Shown: positions 16,741-23,742 of the stretch, piece after piece
Numbering within the stretch: the first letter of the stretch is position 1
How the letters are laid out: each line of letters starts with the position of its first letter
NCBI GenBank assembly: GCA_002887195.1
Contig: PJAB01000563.1
Span: 1-23,742, forward strand
Length of the DNA: 23,742 nucleotides
Origin: Chrysochromulina parva
Taxonomy: Eukaryota > Haptophyta > Prymnesiales > Chrysochromulinaceae
Direction: 5' to 3'
Notes under the pieces: model-generated
Databases searched by the model: none
Told to the model about the DNA's origin: nothing
The model's input: the letters and a program-made list of their open reading frames with translations, nothing else
Made by a program: the position numbers and the translations under genes

Positions 16741-16823
16741 AATTTGCGGAAGCGGAAGCGAAGAAGCGAGCGACGGTCCGCGAAGGAAGCCTTCCGGAAC
16801 AGGGATTTGCACAGAAATCGAAA

Positions 16824-17582
16824 ATGAGAGCGTGGCGACAAATATCACGCGCTCGGCTGCTGAGCTCGCGCGCGGCCAGTCCTCTCGTTGTCCTGGGCTT
16901 GCAGTCAGGTGCGACCAAGAACGAGGTAAAGAGCAAGTTCTACACACTTGCCAAGCAAGTTCACCCGGATGTGAAAGCCGGCGGGGCAGCTGAAACCGAT
17001 GCATTTACATTCGTCGAGGTTCTGGCAGCTTACGAGGCATTGATTGCTGAAATAGAGTTCGAGGGCAGCCGCGAGGCTGGTAGTACCACCGCACCGAACA
17101 AAGCAGCACGTGGCGGCAGCGTGCACAGTCGTCGCCAGAGCACCGCCAAGCAACCTCCACACGCTCGCACCGAGTGGACTGTTGGTGAGATCATGTGCGA
17201 GCAGCTGCTCGATGACGATTGCAGCGCGCAAACGCTTGCGACCGTTTGGATGGATGTCAAGTCGTTTTACAGGCGTGCATCTCGCCCTGCTTCCGAGTTC
17301 ATGGTCGATGCGCTCTTTAGTGCGTGCGCACGGACCGGCGGGGGGTTCGACGGGGCTCTCGAGATGCTGCGGGACGGCAAAGAGTGTGGCGCAATGTCTG
17401 GCGCTGCGCAGATCTCCGCCGTCTGTGCGCTGATGAAGTGGTGCGGCGAGGACGCGCGCGTGTCTTTCGAGTTCGTAGTCAACGAGGTGGATGAGTGGGA
17501 GCGCACACCCGAGGCCCTCGATCGGCTTCACTCGGCGTACTATCTCCGCTTCGGTGTGGACCCGCTCTGTTCCTGGCGATAG
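16824..17582 (+). CDS. Mitochondrial-type J-domain protein (type III Hsp40)
   Basis: A 252-residue protein with an N-terminal J domain. I chose the ATG at 16824 because it gives a basic, acid-free presequence (MRAWRQISRARLLSSRAAS) that fits mitochondrial import, and because the upstream open frame (from 16689) covers the TATA-like tract. The J domain is at about residues 19-76, with HPD at 47-49 (YTLAKQVHPDVKAGG), so it should work with an Hsp70, here probably the mitochondrial one. No Gly/Phe region or zinc centre follows. The C-terminal half (about 105-250) is helical and may contain PPR- or TPR-like helices (ASEFMVDALFSACARTGGGF), but I cannot assign a family. Client and pathway are unknown. 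Confidence 0.78.
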   Translation: MRAWRQISRARLLSSRAASPLVVLGLQSGATKNEVKSKFYTLAKQVHPDVKAGGAAETDAFTFVEVLAAYEALIAEIEFEGSREAGSTTAPNKAARGGSVHSRRQSTAKQPPHARTEWTVGEIMCEQLLDDDCSAQTLATVWMDVKSFYRRASRPASEFMVDALFSACARTGGGFDGALEMLRDGKECGAMSGAAQISAVCALMKWCGEDARVSFEFVVNEVDEWERTPEALDRLHSAYYLRFGVDPLCSWR

Positions 17583-18089
17583 CAAGTGTTGACTCTCTAT
17601 GTTTAATTGTAGCGTTGGTAATTCCTATAGAGGCGTAGACCGCGCGCGCCCGACCCGCGCGCCCCGGACCCCGCACCCCGGTCCGAGAAGCGGCAAGCGC
17701 GAGCCCGCCGACGACGGTGTAGACAGTTACGTGAGAGACCGCCCGGGCCCCGGCGCGCGCGCAGAGCCACAGCCGACAGCGCACAGGCCCAGGGTAAAAC
17801 TAAAAGACTAAAACAGCTTGTCCGTGTGTGTCCCCGGGCCGACACTCTGGCGGCGCTCGTGATGCGGCGCGCCACGATATGACGTGGGGGAAGTGCGGGA
17901 ACCGGGAAATGCATGGATGCCCATGGACTGCTGCCACCGCTCGTCGCCCACACTCGGCACTGGACGTGGCCGCGACGCCGTCGTCGCACACCGCGAGCGC
18001 GACGCCGCGGACGCGCTCTCGGCGGCCAGTCAGTGTCACGCCTCCAACGCCTCCAACGCCTCCTACGCCTCCTACGCCTCCTACGCTTC
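17583..18089. other. Convergent GC-rich spacer ending in the repeat array
   Basis: These 507 bp lie between tail-to-tail genes. The first part is extremely GC-rich (17640-17765), with a small stem CGGACC...GGTCCG (17665-17685). The right end holds the 9-bp repeat array. No RNA gene or convincing coding frame is seen. Confidence 0.4.
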
Positions 18090-18105
18090 CTACGCCTCCT
18101 CCGCT
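18036..18105. repeat. 9-bp tandem repeat (TACGCCTCC) across the stop codon of the poly-Q gene
   Basis: About seven units of TACGCCTCC or AACGCCTCC. Read on the minus strand in the frame of the gene, the unit is GAG GCG TAG. The natural stop (18090-18092) is therefore followed by further in-frame TAGs at 18081, 18072 and 18063, then TTG at 18054 and 18045, and TGA at 18036. Confidence 0.75.
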
Positions 18106-18263
18106 GCTTCGGGTGCGATTTTCTCCTTGAGCCTTGCCGCCGTCTTGCCAAGGGCGTTGGCGGCCGCCTCCATCTGCACTGGCGCGAGGAGCTGGGCATC
18201 TGCCAGCTGCGGCAAGGGCACCGCGCCCAGAGCGCTCAGATATCGCTGCTGGACGGGCTTGAC

Positions 18264-18307
<44 letters not shown>

Positions 18308-18808
18308 TCTGCCGCTGCTGCTGTTGCTGCTGCTGTTGCTGGTGCACAAGTGCCAGCCGATGACCAACCTCTTCAATGTGCCCCTTGATGACTCGGAACT
18401 CGGCCTCGAGCTGTTGCCGCTTGGTCACTTCAACCTGCAGCCGCGCGAGCAGCTCGTCGGTGCTGACCGATGGAACAAGGGAGCGCAGCGGCGCCACGCG
18501 GGCATGCAGCGCATCACGCTCAGCTTCGGATGCGGCCCGCCGCTGCCGCGCGGCCTCTAAGCGAGCTTCGAGGGCAGCCACGCCACTCTCATTCGCCGCG
18601 CGAAGGGAAGCGAACACTGCCGCTACGGCGCCTGGCAGCTGTGCCGCCGACAGCAGCGGCCCTGCCCCCTCGATCGCCTTGAGCACTGCAGGGTCGAAAG
18701 GCAGAGGAGTCAAGCGAAGGCCTCCTGCACCGTCGAAGTCCTGCTGCTGCCGCAGCTGCTGCAGCTGCTGCAGCTGCTGCAGCTGCTGCAGCTGCTGCAG
18801 CTGCTGCA

Positions 18809-18888
<80 letters not shown>

Positions 18889-20208
18889 CGGAGGCGCTCG
18901 AGTTGCGCCTCGGTGTCCTTGAGCCGACTGCGGGCGCGCTGGACGGATTGCTGCGCCGTGGCCACATGCTGCTCGAGTCCGTGCGCCTGCACTGCTGCCT
19001 GCACCGCCGCCTGCATGGCGCGCTCCCGCCTCAACGCCGCCTCAGCTGCCGCCACCTTGGCGGACGTTTGCTCAGAGGCGGCTGCCTTGATGGCGGCGGC
19101 CTCCGCGACGCCCGCTGGCTCGGCGAGTTGCGCATCAGCGACGGCCGCGTCGTACATCAGCGCGGCCGTCACTACAGCCTCTTGCGCGGCCGCCTCGACC
19201 GCCGCTGCCTCCTCTGCATCACTCGCTGCCGCCTCGGCCGCCGCTTTGGCTGCGAGGAGCAGCTGCACCTTGGCGTGAGCCTCCGCCTCGGACCTGATGA
19301 GGGACGCAATCAGACGTCATCAGATGAGCAATGAGACCCTATCAGATGTCATCAGAGGAGCCATGAGACGAAATCAGACGTCGTCAGAGGAGCCTTGGCG
19401 CCTCGGACCTGGCGAGTTCAAAGACGCATCGCGCCTGCTCCGCCTCCGAAGCCCTGAGGATCGGGTCGTCGCCATCGGGTTCGGCGCTCGTTCCTGTGCC
19501 GGAAACGGTGCGCGACCGACCACTCGTCGCACGCTCTTGCATGACCGGCAGCGGCGGCGCGGCGCTCATCGCACGCTCTTGCATGCAGGGCGCTGCGAGT
19601 CCGCCTGTACTCGTCGCCCGATCCTGCCCGGCGATGGGTGGCGCAGTACTCGTCGCGCGGTCTTGTAGGGCAGGAGTGAGGTGTATGCTACTGGGAGAGG
19701 TGAGCATGGGATTGGATCCGTTGCAGGCAGCTGCGCCAGCATCGAAGGGTGTAGAGGCGGTACGCTGGACGGGGCTGTAAGCACTGGCTTTTGAAGTAGG
19801 ATCGAGCGACTGTGAGCGACTGGCTTGCTGAGATGGAGGCAGATTCGAAAAGTGCGGCTGCGCGGGCGTGGGCGGGAGTGCCGGATGCGGAGATCGGAGT
19901 GCATCGGCTATCCTCATGAACGGTGGTTTGGGCGGCTGAGCTGGCATCGGCCGCTGCGGCATGCTGGCTGGCCGGTCGCTCGGGGCAGGCGAATACGAAT
20001 CGTATGAGTACTGTGATGAGGACCTTGCGGGTGAGTACTGCTGCGAAGAGGAGGACCTTGCGGAGGAGTACTGAGAGTAAAGCTCATCCTCGTCATATCG
20101 CTCGCCCTCCTCTTGGGGCGCGTCCCCATCATTGGCCACATCATTTGACGATGCTGGCGGGTCGTCGTAGTAGGAATACGAGGATTCGGACCTCGTGTCC
20201 GCCATCAT
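18090..20208 (-). CDS. Poly-Q coiled-coil protein with Ser/Tyr-rich N-terminus (two exons)
   Basis: Exons complement(18090..19293, 19409..20208) join in frame to a 667-residue protein. Family unknown. The N-terminal 265 residues are disordered: an acidic start (MMADTRSESSYSYYDD), Ser/Tyr-rich repeats (QYSPARSSSQYSYDSY), a Pro-rich segment, and four degenerate copies of Q(D/E)RA(T/M)S. After the splice an Ala-rich helix (SEAEAHAKVQLLLAAKAAAE) leads into coiled coil. Poly-Q tracts interrupt it: 26 consecutive CAG codons (18810-18887), an adjoining run of LQQ triplets, and a second Q tract near 18267-18345. Coiled-coil heptads continue between the tracts. Without splicing the first exon would end at 19384 and the second part would lack a credible start. 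A scaffold or condensate-forming protein is a guess. It is divergent from the beta-lactamase-like gene. Confidence 0.7.
18267..18302. repeat. (CTG)12 microsatellite
   Basis: Twelve uninterrupted CTG units, read as CAG (Gln) on the minus strand. Interrupted Gln codons (CAA, CGG, CAG) continue to about 18345. Confidence 0.85.
18752..18887. repeat. (CTG)26 microsatellite and adjoining CTGCTGCAG array
   Basis: Positions 18810-18887 are 26 pure CTG units (CAG on the coding strand). The flanking 18752-18809 is a 9-bp array CTGCTGCAG that encodes Leu-Gln-Gln repeats. Confidence 0.88.
19294..19408 (-). other. Predicted 115-nt intron made of a 32-bp tandem repeat, flanked by a 13-bp duplication
   Basis: The donor is CCAG|GTCCGA (intron from 19408) and the acceptor is CTCATCAG|GTCC (ends 19294). 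Both edges carry the identical 13-mer CAGGTCCGAGGCG (plus-strand positions 19399-19411 and 19284-19296). The inside is three units of 32 bp (19298-19329, 19330-19361, 19362-19393). Removing 115 nt restores one frame across both exons. Confidence 0.65.
19298..19393. repeat. Three 32-bp tandem repeat units inside the intron
   Basis: Each unit has ATCAGA(C/T)GTC(A/G)TCAGA and ends in GAGC, starting with a (A/C)TGAG(A/G)-like motif. Units differ at several bases. The copy nearest the acceptor provides the CTCATCAG acceptor on the minus strand. Confidence 0.8.
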
Positions 20209-20362
20209 GCTTCAAGGGGGGAAGGAGAGGCGATGGCAGGAGTCCAGTTGATATTCGGAATTCGTGAAATGCACGTATTCGAGGAACGTCGCGGGAACTT
20301 CTCGGATCGGAGGTCCCGGAGGAAACACTGCGGAAACTGACGAACCGCCGCGACGGAGCCTC
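20209..20362. promoter_or_regulatory. 154-bp bidirectional promoter between the poly-Q gene and the beta-lactamase-like gene
   Basis: Head-to-head start codons at 20208 (minus) and 20363 (plus) leave only 154 bp for both promoters and 5' UTRs. No TATA box is visible. The plus frame is open from 20264, but the added N-terminus would mask the signal peptide. Confidence 0.5.
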
Positions 20363-22033
20363 ATGCTCGCCGTGCAATTGACCGTGGCCGTGCTCTCCGC
20401 CGACATCTGGGACCCACTTCGCCGCGGAGCGGAAGCCTGGGCGTCGCTTCAGTTCGACACTCAATTCGCCATCAACGTGGGCGATGAGAACGGTCGCCTC
20501 TTCTCGTGGGAGACTCCCGGCTTCTCGATGGACACTACTCACATGAAGGGCGCGTCACTCTCCAAGTGGCCATCCGCCATCATGATCTCGGGCCTGGTGG
20601 CCAACGGCACGCTGCACTACGACGACCTCGCCTCCAAGTATCTCCCCTGGTGGAGCAAAAATCCCAAGGACCCGCGCTCACGCGTCACTCTCCGCCACCT
20701 GCTGAGTTTCCGCTCCGGCTACATGTCGGAAGGCACCGCAGGCGCCGAGTGCATGACCGATCCGAATGCCGACTTCCTGCACTGCGCCGAGAAGCTCTAC
20801 CAGAACGTGCCCAACGAGTGCGAGCCGGGCCAGTGCTGGGCCTACCTGTCGTGCCACCTGCAATTCGCAGGCGCGATGGCAGTGGCCGCGTCGGGTCAGC
20901 ACATCCAGGAGCTCTACGACAAGTACCTGTACAAGGCTTTCAACATGACGAGCACGACGTGGACGCCGTACAACAATCCTCAGATCGCGACCGGCATCAC
21001 CACCACCGCGAACGACTTTGAGAACATGCTGCACCGCATGCTGACGTACAGGGTCTTGCCAATGGCAATCTATGCTCAGATGGAGACTGATTACTCGCAG
21101 CCGCCCGTCACGCCGTCGGGCGACGGGTGGTTCGGGCACTACGCGATGGGGCACTGGTGGGAGTGCCTCGGCTACGGCACACCCCATCTTTACGAGCGCT
21201 TTGCGCTGCCTGCGGAGTGCATGGACGCGCACATCCAAGCGGGCCCTGGTAAGCTCTCGGTCCTTCTCTCGGTCCAACGAGTGCAAACGTGGCGCGAACC
21301 CGAACCCTAACCATACCCTAACCCTAACCTTGACCCAGGCATGTTTGGCTATTACCCGCTTCTGGACCGAAGCGGCGGCGGCGGCTCGGCAGGACCCGTG
21401 CGGCGCCCCTACTACTTCCAGGTGGCGCTCCAAGAGTCCCAAAGGCTTAGCGGCATCCCCGAGTACCTCCGCATCCTCGCCAAGCCGATTGCCGTACGCC
21501 GCGCGCCAGCCCGCATGTTCACGGCCGAGCCCATATCACTCCCCCCACTCGGCCCTCTTCACGGGCCCGGGGCTACATGGCCCTGCGCCGCACGCAAATC
21601 CGACAAGCCCGCCGCTGCGGCCCTTCTCCCAGCCCTGGCCGCGTCCCCGCCCTCTTTCTCCCCTCTCATCTCCGGTAATCTCCGGGCGCAGGACGCCATC
21701 CTTGCCGGCGAGAACCCGGACATGCTTCCTCGCGATGAGCTGATCGCCAGGGGGGCGGGGCTTCTCCAGCGCGACCTGAACGACATCGCGTCGGCCCTGG
21801 GCACGTGCACATGTGCCAAGGAGCCGCACAAAAAAGGCCTTCCCTACAAGGCGCTCACCGATTATCCCCCGGGGCTGCCCGCCGATGAGGGATACAGTGA
21901 GTTGACACGTTTCGCGCTTGCCAAGCTCGGGCAGGGCATCATCATGCGCGACCTCGTGGCGGTGGCGGATCAGATGGGCGAGTGCGCGTGCGAGGGGCGC
22001 CCCAACGGGTTGAACGCGACCGTCGAGGCGTGA
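20363..22033 (+). CDS. Secreted serine beta-lactamase-like protein (class C/penicillin-binding fold), three exons
   Basis: Predicted exons 20363..21248, 21339..21493 and 21692..22033 give 460 residues. The ATG at 20363 opens a signal peptide (MLAVQLTVAVLSA). The beta-lactamase-related serine hydrolase fold is recognised by S65-x-x-K68 in the SLSK active-site motif, the family block TLRHLLSFRSGY (109-120), and PGQCWAYLS with Y161, where relatives have a YxN motif (here YLS, so the Asn is replaced). A C-terminal block spans the first intron: HIQAGPG|MFGYYPLLDR. Eukaryotic members are often esterases or peptidases rather than antibiotic-cleaving enzymes, so substrate is open. After the hydrolase domain come two related Cys segments (RDLNDIASALGTCTC and RDLVAVADQMGECAC). 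Exon 3 could read through from exon 2, since the second intron is 198 nt without a stop. Confidence 0.82.
21249..21338 (+). other. Predicted 90-nt intron containing CCCTAA repeats
   Basis: The donor is CCCTG|GTAAGC and the acceptor is GACCCAG|GCATG, and the join is in frame (GGC codon split 1+2). The 3' half reads as degenerate tandem ACCCTA units (21303-21330), matching the TTAGGG-type telomere sequence in the reverse sense. An unspliced reading stops at 21308-21310, and splicing restores conserved-looking protein. Confidence 0.8.
21494..21691 (+). other. Possible 198-nt in-frame intron in the beta-lactamase-like gene
   Basis: The donor GCC|GTACGC and the acceptor GGGCGCAG|GACGCC are preceded by a long pyrimidine-rich stretch (21620-21675). 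Removal yields LAKPIADAILAGENPDM, a smoother helix than the Pro-rich insert. The length is divisible by three and has no stop, so retention would also give a protein. Confidence 0.5.
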
Positions 22034-22432
22034 GTGCGAACTTTGAAACTAAACTAGCTCGTGGCGCAAAGGCATGCCATGCATGTCCATTTACGGAGCA
22101 GAAGGCACGTGATAGCAACAAGAACAGATCGTTGGCCGTGGGACCGCGGGACAAAACACCTGGGCCGGCATACTTAGCGCGGCATAGCCGGTGTGCACTG
22201 CAGCCTTGCAGGGGGCCGCAACGCGCCTCGACCGGACCGGGGCGCGGGCGGGGGACGGGACCCCAAATTACCATTTGTGAATCTGACTGCACACCGGTCG
22301 TAAAACGGCCCACTGGCTGTGGGTGACTTTTTTCATGCTTCTTGTATTAACGAGCCGAGCGCTCCCGGTGACGAGGTGCGGTCCCCCCACCGCCCGACTC
22401 AGTCTCCCTGGGATGCGCTCGGCTCACACATC
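22034..22432. other. Convergent spacer, no gene seen
   Basis: These 399 bp lie between tail-to-tail genes. A 10-bp inverted pair CCGGTGTGCA (22189-22198) and TGCACACCGG (about 22289-22298) encloses a GC-rich segment, and a T6 run follows at 22327. A small structured RNA is conceivable, but nothing specific is recognised. Confidence 0.35.
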
Positions 22433-23299
22433 CTACACTTGATGTAGGCCCATCCATCCCCTCACCGGCACGCCGACCACCGTGCCCGTGGCCGTCGGCA
22501 TCGCCGCCTGCGCAGCAGGCGGGTCGGGAACCGGCATCCCGAGGAGCCGCGCCTTTGCCGCGTCGAACTCCTGGGTGCTGATATGCCCCGCAGCGTGCAG
22601 CATCGCCAGCTGGTTGAGCTCGTGCGCTACCGTCAGTTGACCGCTCATCCTACCGTGGATAGGGTTCTCGGTGAGGGCGACGCCCGCTATGAGACCGGGC
22701 ACCGACACGGCGGACGCAACTGGCCGACCTTGCACGATCGGTGCTGGGGGCCGCTGCTCCTGTCTTTCTGGAAATTCCCACGTGTGCCTGCGAAGGGAGC
22801 CCAAGTTTTGCGCTGCCAGACGGCGGTCCCATGCCATCTGGCGTCGGGTTCGCACACGGAACGCCAAAATGATGAAGATGAGGAGGCACGGCAACGGTCC
22901 GAAGAATATCCAGTACGGAGAGAAGAAGGAAGGCTGCGTGTTTGTCGTCGAGCCACCCTCCCACTCCACCGGAAAGGCGCACGCCTCAAAGCCATTTGAA
23001 CTGACGGTCATGTCCGTGACCCAGCGCATCTCTTCGTAGGCAAGCATAGATACTCCATCGGGACCACGAGGGTACTGTTCGCTTCGATACGCGACGTTGC
23101 GTATGAAAAGGTAGTCAAAGCGCGCCTCCACAAAGTAGGTTGCCATCGAGATGGTGAGCGGCTGTAGTGCTATGACCGTACAGCCGTCAAGATTTCTATA
23201 CGGGCCTGGGCCATCGGTGACGCATCTGCCGTCACGGCTCAACTCACACCCTCGGCCCGTCACGATCTGCCAGACAGCGGACGCCGTGGTGTTGGCCAT
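22433..23299 (-). CDS. CUB-like ectodomain, one transmembrane helix, cytosolic SHOCT domain
   Basis: A 288-residue predicted single-pass membrane protein. Residues 18-107 have four cysteines (C18, C26, C40, C107) and a CUB-like pattern: CVTDGPGPYRNLDGC, then FVEARFDYLFI, then a late MRWVTDMTVSSNGFEAC. CUB-like domains of this kind are common in algal surface proteins. A membrane helix spans about 128-149 (YWIFFGPLPCLLIFIILAFRV), followed by basic residues (RVRTRRQ), which sets the cytosolic side. After a Pro-rich linker, residues about 226-254 (HELNQLAMLHAAGHISTQEF, then DAAKARLLG) match the SHOCT motif, a short oligomerisation-type domain better known from bacteria. No signal peptide precedes the ectodomain, so a 5' exon may be missing. 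The ATG at 23299 has an A at -3 and G at +4. Confidence 0.75.
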   Translation of the reverse strand: MANTTASAVWQIVTGRGCELSRDGRCVTDGPGPYRNLDGCTVIALQPLTISMATYFVEARFDYLFIRNVAYRSEQYPRGPDGVSMLAYEEMRWVTDMTVSSNGFEACAFPVEWEGGSTTNTQPSFFSPYWIFFGPLPCLLIFIILAFRVRTRRQMAWDRRLAAQNLGSLRRHTWEFPERQEQRPPAPIVQGRPVASAVSVPGLIAGVALTENPIHGRMSGQLTVAHELNQLAMLHAAGHISTQEFDAAKARLLGMPVPDPPAAQAAMPTATGTVVGVPVRGWMGLHQV

Positions 23300-23742
23300 T
23301 TTCGTATGAGGAGGGTCTCGACGTCCTGGACGTCACGCGCGTGGTGACGAAAATGCAAAAACCTTCAGCAAAAACCAATTCTCGGAAAGTTCTCTGAAGG
23401 ACGGTTGCGTTTCGAAGCATGTCACGTTTCGACTAATTTAGCTCGCTTGCTTGCTTACGTACCCCACACGCCACATAGCCACATACTCGACTTCAACTCG
23501 ACTCGACGCCGCTCAGGGACAGCGCATTCAGACGAATCAGACCTCTCTTGCACTGGAAGACGACTCCCCTCCTCGACACCCCTAAATTCTCCCGAGGCTG
23601 TATTGTTCCTGTTTATGACTCTTGGCTTCACGTGAGTACAGGAGCGGAAATAGAAACTGCGCTCTGTATTCTGGAATCTGTGCTCCCTACGTTGGTAAGC
23701 ACTAGGTATTACACTCGGAAATTTGTGGGTCCCTCACTTGCT
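23300..23742. other. Right-edge spacer with hairpin and a possible splice donor
   Basis: These 443 bp hold the upstream region of the CUB-like gene. Arms CCTTCAG (23362-23368) and CTGAAGG (23394-23400) form a spaced inverted repeat. A consensus-like donor CAC|GTGAGTACAG at 23632 on the plus strand follows a pyrimidine-rich stretch and a short open frame (from 23405). It could be the first exon of a gene that continues outside, but I see no recognisable protein. Confidence 0.3.

Larger units (their letters stand above)
15980..16823. other. Long spacer with foldback, AT-rich part and TATA-like site, no gene seen
   Basis: These 844 bp separate NOP10 from the next plus-strand gene. The 16240-16450 part is unusually AT-rich for the window and has a small hairpin (CGATCATCGAATGATCG near 16284-16300) and a direct repeat GAAGGAACAGT (about 16340 and 16373). 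A 26-bp-stem foldback lies at 16509-16579. Around 16622-16680 there is an inverted TCCCCAGGG/CCCTGGGGA pair. A TATA-like tract follows at 16724-16740. Confidence 0.5.

Noticed and set aside
18376..19278. Long plus-strand open frame (poly-Ser/Cys) opposite the poly-Q gene
   Set aside because: It is the reverse reading of CAG/GCN repeats. The translation is low-complexity Ser/Cys/Ala with no domain, while the minus frame has coiled-coil heptads.
19298..19393. CRISPR-like array
   Set aside because: The units are directly adjacent without spacers, diverged, and inside an intron of a eukaryotic gene.
21303..21330. CCCTAA units as a chromosome end
   Set aside because: There are only a few degenerate units inside a coding gene with sequence continuing on both sides, so this is not a telomere.
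23405..23635. Short plus-strand frame at the right edge as a gene
   Set aside because: There is no recognisable protein and composition is weak. Only the possible splice donor at 23632 is worth noting.

Overview
The window looks like nuclear DNA of a GC-rich, gene-dense unicellular alga. A haptophyte is my best guess; another alga with a secondary plastid is possible. The evidence is eukaryotic gene content (a choline-transporter-like protein, the H/ACA RNP subunit NOP10, an ER-type J protein, EF-hand proteins), a few short GT-AG introns, N-termini that read as signal peptide plus transit peptide, Ala/Pro/Gln-rich low-complexity proteins, and a CCCTAA-type repeat inside an intron. There are no operons, Shine-Dalgarno sites, rRNA or tRNA genes that I can see. 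No species call is possible without a database search.

Layout, left to right. A secreted protein of unknown function runs off the left edge on the minus strand (1-665, one short intron), divergent from a predicted organellar membrane protein (1013-2644). Three more plus-strand genes follow: a choline transporter-like membrane protein (2763-5003), a long low-complexity coiled-coil protein holding an EF-Ts/UBA-like domain and a Cys/His cluster (5248-8109), and a small unknown protein (8297-8803). A minus-strand block follows: a dienelactone-hydrolase-family protein with a likely plastid presequence (9613-10557), a single-EF-hand protein (10885-12123), a membrane J protein with a MANF/SAP-like N-terminus (12203-13078), and a two-EF-hand coiled-coil protein (13636-15495). 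NOP10 (15785-15979) is divergent from the last of these. A mitochondrial-type J-domain protein follows (16824-17582). A spliced poly-Q coiled-coil protein (18090-20208, minus) shares a 154-bp spacer with a secreted serine beta-lactamase-like protein (20363-22033, plus, two likely introns). The last gene is a CUB-like/transmembrane/SHOCT protein (22433-23299, minus).

The genes do not form one pathway. Loose themes are protein folding (two J proteins), calcium sensing (two EF-hand proteins) and the cell surface or secretion (four genes).

The most interesting non-coding signals are four. The 115-bp intron of the poly-Q gene is built from a 32-bp tandem repeat and flanked by a 13-bp direct duplication, like an introner. 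A GC-rich repeat family (core GACACCGGGGGGAGCC) sits upstream of two minus-strand genes. A perfect 12-bp stem ends two bases before the transporter ATG. A 26-bp-stem foldback lies in the spacer before the mitochondrial J gene. No complete new multi-gene system is evident.
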